From: Phellopilus nigrolimitatus
Lineage: Eukaryota > Basidiomycota > Agaricomycetes > Hymenochaetales > Hymenochaetaceae
Length of the DNA stretch: 28,577 bases
Direction: 5' to 3'
NCBI GenBank assembly: GCA_021029095.1
Contig: JAJOHG010000328.1
Location: forward strand, 1 to 28,577
Shown: piece after piece, positions 21,345 through 28,577 of the stretch
Layout: each line of letters starts with the position of its first letter
Position numbering within the stretch: position 1 is the stretch's first letter
Notes under the pieces: generated by a model
What the model saw: the letters and a program-made list of their open reading frames with translations, nothing else
Database searches by the model: none
What the model was told of the DNA's origin: nothing
Translations under genes and position numbers: made by a program

Positions 21345-23142
21345 TTAAGTGAGTCGGGCATAAGCCTGTCTCTCCCCTTCCTCCCTCGCCGTGATCGTAT
21401 ATTTCATAGCCTCATATACTTCTTTCCAGGGCTCGCCGGACCACCGCTCGAACTCGGCATGAAAATCCGCATCGACTTCGTCTTTTACCTCCGTAGACCA
21501 ATTGCGATTGCATAAGAACTTGCACGTCAGAGGCAGAATTTTGCTTAGATGAAATGCGATCTTCATGCAATCGGCCTTTTCGAGAATAATAGAACAGCCA
21601 AAATCAATGCTCTCAAGTTTAGAGAAGAGCCCTTTCGCCACGCTTTCGCATTTGCATTTATGTTGAGCATATGGTTCGTGCCTGTGGCTGATATAAAGAC
21701 CAAGGAACCGAAGGCGAGGCAGAAGTGTAGCAACAATAGGGAGCACGCCAAAGTCCAAGTCGGATTGTTCACCTATTAGCAATGGGATCACAGTTGAAAC
21801 GCAGAGTATCAAGATGGGGTAAGTGGGAAACAAGTCGAACAAATTCGTCGTTTTTGAGCAAGAACTCTTCATGATAAGATATAATTAGCTGACGTAAGTT
21901 TGGAAGACCCGAGAGAGGTTCCAGAGTTCGGAAAAAGATCCTACCGAGCGGTAAGGTTTCTCCTCTTTCATCCCGAGTGGTAGTACGGAACCCGTCCTCT
22001 GCGAACTCCATCAGGTCGACTGGCTGCATCTCCCCGAATTCATCTGGGATACCGAATCCGGACTCGACCGACACGAACTCCGGTATCATTTCTAGAGATA
22101 GGCCGGTGAGCGAACTCCTCGTCTCCGAGAGAGAAACGAGGAGTTCATGTAAAGAGTCTGCTGTCTCTAGATGTAAGGTCTGAACACGAAGGTACGACAA
22201 GGAAGGGGCTATCGGTCGTTTCATCAGCTTTACTAACTCCGAAAATTCACATGCAAGGGAAAGGTTTGTTGATGAAGAATAAGCTCCTTCCTGTAGGAGA
22301 GGACTCGGAGAAAATCCACGAACATCGTCATGGGAAGTCGCATCATCGTCTGGAAATTTACTGAAGTCAATGGTGTGGAGATGCGGGAGTGCCGCAAGGG
22401 CATCAGCAATTGTAGAATTCAATGTGTATTTGGGTAGAACGATCTTCCTCAGATCAGTCATCCTCGCCAGAGAAGAAATCGAATTATGCGAAAAATGGCG
22501 GCTCAACTGCAAAGACTTCAGCCTGGGACTACGCATAGCGAGTTCCTTGAGAAAGAGTCTCCGAAACTGGTCATCATCTGGTAATCTCACATTGACGGAT
22601 GCCAGACTTTCGCTCATAAGTAGAATAGCTAAATGGTCGTCGTTGAAGAAAAGCAATGTGAGATCGTCCAGCCTTGGCAGAAGGAAGTGCGCAGAGGGAC
22701 GTTTGACTGAAATCTCCGTAATCATCCGGGTCGATGGCCAATCTATACGATCGATGCTTAGGTCTAGATCTCGGACTCTGTTCGCATACTGATAGAATCG
22801 TGTCCAGGTCTCAGGCTCCAATGCTCCGCTGAAATGCCACCTCTGTTTTGCCTGGTGGATTTGGAAATTAACATCAATTCTAGCGTGCGTAACGGCCAAT
22901 TCAAAGCTTACACCAGTTTCACGTATCTCAATAGGTGCCAATATCGAAAATAACGGCTTGAGATCATACAATTTTCTCCAGAGCTCATCGAGCGCAATTC
23001 CCGACCACAACTTACAAACTCTGGCACAACGCGAAAGATCGGATTTTGCTGAGCATCGAAAAATGAGTTGAAGATCATCCAAAAGTGTTGCAACTTTTGT
23101 TTTCGCAGCTTCAGTGTTAATTCGGCGATCGGGGTCTACCAT
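21345..23142 (-). pseudogene. F-box/LRR-like gene with an apparent internal frameshift
   Basis: The start MVDPDRRINTEAAKTKVATL is followed by LLDDLQLIFRC and LSRCARVCKLWSGIALDELW, an F-box. The body has LRR-like segments (LPRLDDLTLLFF, SPRLKSLQLSRHF, LPHLHTIDFSKF, LPNLRQLIISYHE, LPHLDTLRFNCD). An intron of 60 nt (22911-22852, GTAAGC donor, CAG acceptor) lies after LAPIEIRETG, at the same position as in the F-box gene at 14.0-15.9 kb. Its length is a multiple of three and it has no stop. After FNCDPIAN (about 21775) the frame ends, and the continuing sequence GVLPIVATLLPRLRFLGLYI and on to a stop at 21345 lies in another frame. That block aligns with the region after DPI in the intact paralogue, so a small indel is the simplest reading. 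Alternatively an 89-nt intron with a GTGAAC donor would skip one repeat and keep the frame. It is therefore either a recent pseudogene or a shortened isoform. Confidence 0.75.
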
Positions 23143-24102
23143 TGCAAAGGACGTGTAGTCAAAAGTTGTAAAATAGAGGGTTTCGACAATATGCTCGAGT
23201 TTTCGATCTCGTCGACCTTCGACTCTAGCCGACCAACAAAAAAAATTGTGGGTTGTGTTGCAATAGCAGAGTTGGATGCGAAGCGTTTTGGCTCTCGAAT
23301 ACGTAGACAGAGGACTTGAATTGCGATTTGTCAGCACAACTACTAAACCGTACCTATCCAAAAAGATCTGAAAGCAGAAGAATCAGAGGCAGGGGACGGA
23401 AGGAAATGGAGAATGTGAGCACTATTTGGACGCGAAAAGAAAGAGGACGGTTCAAGAAGGCGGTGGCAGTGTTGCTTCGTTCAGCCATTAACACTTCCCA
23501 CGGCCTTTAGCCGATACGTACATTGCAACACGTGGAAGGCATGGGTTACTAAGGAAGTTACGTAACGTAATTCAATTCAGCCTCCAGGAACTCTGCGACT
23601 TTGCACCTAAATGGCCTCCTGAAGTCGCTCCAGAGATTATTGAGATAAATTTATAATGAAAAAGGCCCAAACCCGGCTCTACTGCTTTGGTCGATGTTCT
23701 ATAAGTGCCCTATTTTCTTTTCTGAGACCGGCAGTCACTCCTTTTCCGTGGCAATTCAGTGCAACTTTAGCTTTAATGAGCGCTGCGGCTGCCGTATATA
23801 TATACATTCATTCTGCCATTTGGGACCGGTTCGCGTGGTTTGTGAGGCCGAAAACCCTTCTTTTTCACTCAAGAGCTCGTTCTAATTCACTTTAAGCCTA
23901 ATGACGGAACTATTTTGTTACGCTGATAACGAACGTGTTTCTTTCTCGCAGGACTGCAACACCTGTAAGTATCTCTCTACTTTTCAAACACAAAAGACAC
24001 TATGAGACGCTCTTCATATCACGAGAATCACCCGTGAGCTCGTTCAGGAAAAACGCCGACGCTTCTGGAGTGTTACCGCGGAATCCATCCATATCTTCAA
24101 AA
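23143..24102. other. Divergent intergenic region between F-box and methyltransferase genes
   Basis: The two flanking genes are transcribed away from each other, so this 960-bp interval should hold both promoters. An upstream frame continues 5' of the methyltransferase start chosen here (from 23935), so the coding region may extend leftward. No other gene is seen. Confidence 0.45.
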
Positions 24103-26256
24103 ATGGAGGTTGACGAGGAGAGCGTTTCCGGATCCGCTCCGACAATAATTTCCTCAAGAGATGGAACGCCTGCCCCATCCATTTACTCCTATAGCTCCTC
24201 GAGAGACGGACGTAACATGTTACGTGAGGTCGGTGGACGAACGCTTAACGCTCAGAATGACCTTTATCTTCTTCCTGCCGGTGCGTACTGCCAATAAGCT
24301 TCCCAAAGCTCGGACATTCTGACGTGCCTGGCTCAGATGAGAATGAACATTCACGTCTGTATGCTCATCCCATTATGATCATGGCGTTATCGTTTATCAG
24401 CAGCACCTCAGAGACAAACAACATTTGGTGCATATTCTATCTGTAGGGCGCCTTTATATCGCCATCGAAGAAGTGGAAACAGCCCTTGCGCCTTCTCCCG
24501 GTGTTGAAAGGGCGATTCTTGATCTCGGTGGGAATCTTTTTTTTTGTTCAAGATGAGGATGCCCAAATAATATCTTACGAATGTAGGTTGTGGTGGGGGA
24601 ATCTGGTTCGTGGTTTTCCTATCTCATATATGTATCAAGACAATTTTAAGAATCTACAGGGCGACTAGTATGGCCCAAGAGTTCCCCCATGCTCAGGTAT
24701 GCGAGTGGAACTATACTGTAATTCCCACTTCATGAACCTTGAACCTACGCAGGTTGTCGGCGTTGACTTAGCTCCTAGCACGTCAAGGTAGTACCAAGAA
24801 TTTGAACTTGAGAAAATGTGTTCTGAAGTCAGTGTCGCTCACTAAGGCCGCCGCCACAGAACTGCCGGTAAGAAATCCAAGCCCGATTCTCGGTATATGT
24901 GCTGATTTTTTTCTCTAAGTTTTGAGTTCGATGATGTTAATCGATTTTTTGCATAACCCATTCTCATGGGAAAAACTGACGTATGTTATAGTTTACTCTC
25001 GGCTTAGAGCACTATTACGGTATGTTCGATGTCGTGCATGCTCGAGCAGTTGCGAACGGAGTGCGCCACTTTCTTCAGATGTATTTATTTGAAAGCGCAT
25101 AATCTAACGTGTTGTCTCAGGTCAAGGATTATAAGTGGCTAATAAGGGAATCCGCTAAATGCTTGAAACCTGGTTGAGCCCAATTCTCATTGCTTCTTTA
25201 ATTGTGACAGCTAACTCAAACTGGTAGTTTATTTTTGGTACAGGTGGAGTGCTAATAGTTATAGAAGGTAACTTCGAGATAATGAACGAAGAAAAAGAGC
25301 CACAAGAAATCGCTTTTGGTGATGGGGCTCCAGGCCAGTCTTGGTTAGCGCGAATATGTTACGGTAAGTTGATTGAATATGATGATGAATGTCGAGGTTT
25401 TGCTTTCTGAAACAACGGCAGAGGCATACAACGTAATGGCAGCGCGAGGAAGCTCGGTCGGCTCGGGAGTTATGCTTGAGCGCTGGATGAACGAATGCCC
25501 GAGTCTGCAAAACGTCAAATACGACGTCAAGTGGATTCCGGTCGGCCCTTGGGAAACTGGTGAGACGATTCAATTTCGCGATTTAGCTATTTATCTTACA
25601 AGATCAATATGTTCGCTTTGGAGGCTCAGACCCAGAAGATACTCGCGTCAAGATCATGTTGGGAACGCTCATGCGCCAGAATTTGCAGGCAAGTGCATGG
25701 ATTTCAGATGACCTTTTACGGCTCATCAATGATATGCGTACACATAGGAGTTTGCGAGGTCTCTTGTACCCGTATTTTTGGAAAATGGCTTCGCACCCGA
25801 GGTTATCGACCGACTCGTGGACGGATCACGAAAAGGTTCGTCCAAATTACGTTTTTATGTTTGTAGGCGTCTCGCGGGCTCACTTCGCTTTATCAAGAAT
25901 TGGATGTGTTGGATCTTCATATGTATCTAAGATACCACCATTGCTGGGCACGACGCGTTGGCTCGACAATCATCAGCCGGAGTGTGCACGAAATGCAGGA
26001 CCATGACGAGCCCACGTCAATGACGTCCTCGGAGCCGGGAAATATGTCTTCAGAGCTTCACGACTCGGACTCTGCCATGCTTTCCTTTTCTCCTCCGCCC
26101 CAAGTCCCTCACGGACGTCGCGCCTTACCGGTTATCTGGAAGGCGGATCCAGTGACAGGAGAAATGCTTTTGGATACGGAATCATTGGCTGGTTCGGCTC
26201 GCAGCTGGCACTCGATGGGCACCGCAAGCATGAGTATGTCCTCAGAACACGAGTAA
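24103..26256 (+). CDS. Class I SAM-dependent methyltransferase, 15-exon model
   Basis: It probably transfers a methyl group from S-adenosylmethionine; the substrate is unknown. The protein is about 440 residues. It opens with a Ser-rich segment and SYSSSRDGRNMLREVGGRTL, followed by NDLYLLPADENEHSRL, then motif I DLGCGGGIWATSMAQEFPHA, motif II VVGVDLAPSTSR, CRFEFDDFTLGLEHYYGMFD, VKDYKWLIRESAKCLKPGG and VLIVIEGNFE. After that come QSWLARICYEAYNVMAARG, GFAPEVIDRLVDGSRKELDV and HMYLRYHHCWARR, with an acidic/Ser-rich tail. Exons include three tiny ones (24587-24605, 24847-24867, 24920-24935). The intron 25689-25747 has GC-AG ends (donor GCAAGT). All junctions keep phase except 24391/24447, where the best-looking join (MALS to RLYIAIEE) is one base out. 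A donor at 24355 restores phase but removes 12 conserved-looking residues. Either a one-base lesion or that donor applies. The ATG at 24103 is my choice; 23935 is not excluded. The architecture resembles LaeA-type fungal methyltransferases. Confidence 0.78.
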
Positions 26257-26883
26257 AAGAATATGCGAGTCTCTTTGCTTCTATTCATTTTGCTATACGT
26301 CTCTTATTTTCGAATCTGCAGTGCTGATATACATACATTTATGGGAGCTATGGCGCGAGGGGCTAAATTCTGAGTTTGTTAAAAACCAAACAAAGATTAA
26401 AATAAACATTTTCTGGCCATTATCGACATGATGTGTTGGTCTGATCTTGTCCCCACTCGCCGTGGAATGCTGAAAAAAGCACTCTGGAGCACACTGTTTC
26501 CAACAGAAAAACTGTGTAGATATGGCGCGGCAATTGTCAAGCAACCCCTTGACACTTATCCCTTTTCTGTGCCTAAGGATTATATCGGTGATAGCCATGT
26601 TTCGGCCTCGCGCTTCCTATTCCATTCGACTATGCAATTTAATTAGCTGGCGTATCTGTAGTTATATAGAGTGAGAGTAGGAAAGTAATGAAGGAAAGAG
26701 AATTTTTTTGTGCAAGCATTGATGGCGCCGAGAGCTTTTGGTCCAAAATAAAGAGTCGCTTAGAGCGATGAAGGGAGGAGAATTCCTCTGTCACAGAGGG
26801 AGCTCTCTCTTCCTTGGATCACAAATGCGATACATATTTCTTCGATACGTCCAGTTAGATGACGACCATTCAGTAGATCAGTA
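26257..26883. other. Convergent 3' flanks
   Basis: No gene is recognised. It lies downstream of the methyltransferase stop and of the stop at 26884 of the minus-strand gene. If the last gene has an extra intron at 26895-26813, its end would reach to about 26641. Confidence 0.45.
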
Positions 26884-28576
26884 TCAGATGCGTACCTTGT
26901 CATCGAGACCAATAAGCATGTTTTCGGCCTTTTTGAGGCCATCCCACGTGTGCTCGGAACTGAAATCACTGATATCGGCGTTGTTCTCGAGCCCTAGCAC
27001 TTCATCAGTCTCGTATGCGTTTTCCTGTGTTATAGCATTTTCGTTTTCTCCGCTACCGAAACTAGAACCTTCGCGGGTTTTACGAGGCGCGAAGTCGAAT
27101 TTATCTAGCCCATCTACGCTCGTTTCAAGCAGGGAGCCGGGCCCTAAATGGGCGAGGTACTCCGATTTGGAGGTGGCCTGAATACGAGAACCTTGTGTCT
27201 GATCTCTGATACTAACGATTGCGACGTGATCGGACTCATAGTCATGCGGGGGTTCCGGAGAGCAGTCGGATTTGACTGATAAAGTGGACAGCGAAGGCAA
27301 TGACTCGTCTGTAGATTGACATGTCCTTTCGGACGATTTGGCCTTCCTGTTTTTATTTTTATTTTTATTTTTCTTCCTATCCAAATTGAAAGACATTCAG
27401 ATCCTACGACGTCATCACTCCAGAAGAGAGTTCTTGCCTTTCGTTTGCATCTGGATCGAAATGCTTGCGCTTTTTACATGGATTATTCACTTGTGGATAG
27501 CAGCTCGCTTGACCCTGTCTTATATACGCGCCTTCCCAAGGACGAATTTTTGACCGAAGGTATCCAATGTAAGAAACGGCCTCGTTCTGTCGAATACCGA
27601 GTCGTACTGCCCAGACATTAATCAGTGCTTCACTACTGATGTCTGGTCGAAGACCTTAAAGGAGTTGTAGCTGGACTTTCTTTTCGATAGCAAAGGATGG
27701 TGGTGCTTGGAAAAAAAACATGCCGCAAGATAAGACAGAAGAGGTCCGTAATTTGAGTCATGAACTCACATTGCTTAAGAGGGATTTCGACTTGAGGGTT
27801 AAATGAAGAAAGAGAATGCGTTGTAGCTTTAAGATAGCTGATATAATCTTTCAAGTCTTCGATGTTAATGTTAAAAGAATTTGCAAGTGAGGGGAAAGCG
27901 GTATCAGGCAATGCGATTTTGCTGTAGAGCATGCGTATGCCTGAGAGATTGTCCGCAGACATCTTTGGAAATACTTGATAACGGAGTAAGTACACATAAC
28001 GAACCGAAACGAGCTGTGTTGACTTACGGGTATCTTCTTCCGAGATCCTGATCGGAACAGCAGCTGCTTCATGTCTTTGTGTTCTGATTCTGTCTTGAAC
28101 ATATTTTTCAAGGGTATCACGAGCGAAAAAATCATTCCTAGCCTCCTGAATGGCTCCTATAGCTTGATCCTGTAGTTCTTCCGGGATGTTTATACCACAG
28201 AATTTTGATCCAATTTCTTCGAACCGTGCTTCAAAAAGCACAATCATAACATGAATTGTTCAACTTTGTCGTCACCGGTCCGTACAAGTCGCAAGCGCGA
28301 TCACTCACTGCATAGCACACGAAGGCCTATGCTGTTAAGCACCTTCTTTTTCTTTTCTTTCTTCTTCTTAATCTCTTCATGCGGAGACGCAGGAGAAATA
28401 TATGTGAGAGGAGTGGGTGGCGGAGGAGAAATACCGTATGTGCTGAGTGGCACTAAAGTAGGTACCAAAGTTGCGGCCTGTGTGCTAGAACCCGGGAGGG
28501 TTGGTTCTTTTTCCACCTTATAGTTTTGTGTAGACTGAGTTAAGCTCTCTCGAGAATGAAGCTGTGTGAACACCAT
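26884..28576 (-). CDS. Unrecognised Lys/Ser-rich multi-exon protein
   Basis: I do not recognise this gene. Minus-strand exons 28576-28309, 28228-28028, 27973-27770, 27654-27408 and 27346 to the stop at 26884 join in phase through introns of 80, 54, 115 and 61 nt, giving roughly 450 residues. The N-terminal part is Pro-rich (GISPPPPTPLTYISPASP) followed by a poly-Lys/Glu tract (EEIKKKKEKKKK). The middle is helical (EELQDQAIGAIQEARNDFFA, LEKYVQDRIRTQRHEAA, FNINIEDLKDYISYLKATTH, then VWAVRLGIRQNEAVSYIGYL). A basic patch NPCKKRKHFDP could be a nuclear localisation signal, and the C-terminal part is acidic and Ser-rich. A nuclear role is plausible but unproven. The ATG at 28576 is one base from the window edge, so the gene may extend beyond it. 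The donor of the 61-nt intron (GTAGGA) is weak. Confidence 0.5.
27350..27372. repeat. ATTTTT microsatellite
   Basis: About four units of ATTTTT lie on the plus strand. On the minus strand they fall within the proposed 61-nt intron of the gene above; read as coding they would give KNKNKN. Confidence 0.7.
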
Positions 28577-28577
28577 G

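Noticed and set aside
25836..25866. 31-nt intron in the methyltransferase
   Set aside because: Too short for a fungal intron and it breaks phase; extending to the acceptor at 25897 (62 nt) gives the proper frame and the family-like sequence.
27347..27407. Start of a separate gene at the ATG near 27396 (MSFNLDRKKNKNK)
   Set aside because: The Lys-Asn run is a microsatellite translation; splicing over it joins the upstream exon in phase, so it more likely belongs to an intron.

Overview
The window looks like nuclear DNA of a basidiomycete fungus, probably an Agaricomycete. The genes are split by many short GT-AG introns (mostly 50-90 nt), F-box/LRR-like genes are numerous, and the other genes (xylulokinase, FSP1/AIF-like oxidoreductase, class I methyltransferase, a secreted Cys-rich protein family) are typical of that group. 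No bacterial operons, CRISPR arrays, rRNA or tRNA genes were seen. All assignments come from reading the sequence by eye, without database searches.

Layout. From about 1.5 to 6.1 kb a plus-strand F-box gene is split by a 2,897-bp hAT-like DNA element (2748-5644). The element has 18-bp perfect terminal inverted repeats beginning TAGGG and is flanked by the 8-bp duplication AACCCTAT. Removing the element plus one duplication copy rejoins the F-box reading frame exactly. The element has no transposase. It carries intron-containing, frameshifted copies of host translation genes: ribosomal protein S19e, an apparent eIF3a exon, and eIF2-alpha. It is therefore a gene-capturing, non-autonomous transposon and the main discovery of the window.

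Downstream lie a xylulokinase gene with a long low-complexity insertion (+, 6.8-9.4 kb), a six-exon secreted protein of a fungal family of unknown function (-, 10.1-11.6 kb), a candidate small secreted Cys-containing protein (-, 11.9-12.4 kb), a gene-poor stretch with one possible coding remnant, and a two-exon F-box/LRR-like gene with a C-terminal coiled coil (-, 14.0-15.9 kb). A 2.5-kb gene-free stretch follows.

The right part holds a nine-exon FAD-dependent oxidoreductase with an 11-nt micro-exon (+, 18.4-20.5 kb), a second F-box/LRR-like gene on the minus strand with an apparent frameshift (21.3-23.1 kb), a SAM-dependent methyltransferase modelled with 15 exons, several micro-exons and one GC-AG intron (+, 24.1-26.3 kb), and an unrecognised Lys-rich multi-exon gene reaching the right edge (-, 26.9-28.6 kb). 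The genes do not form an evident pathway cluster. The common theme is a dynamic region with F-box turnover and transposon capture.
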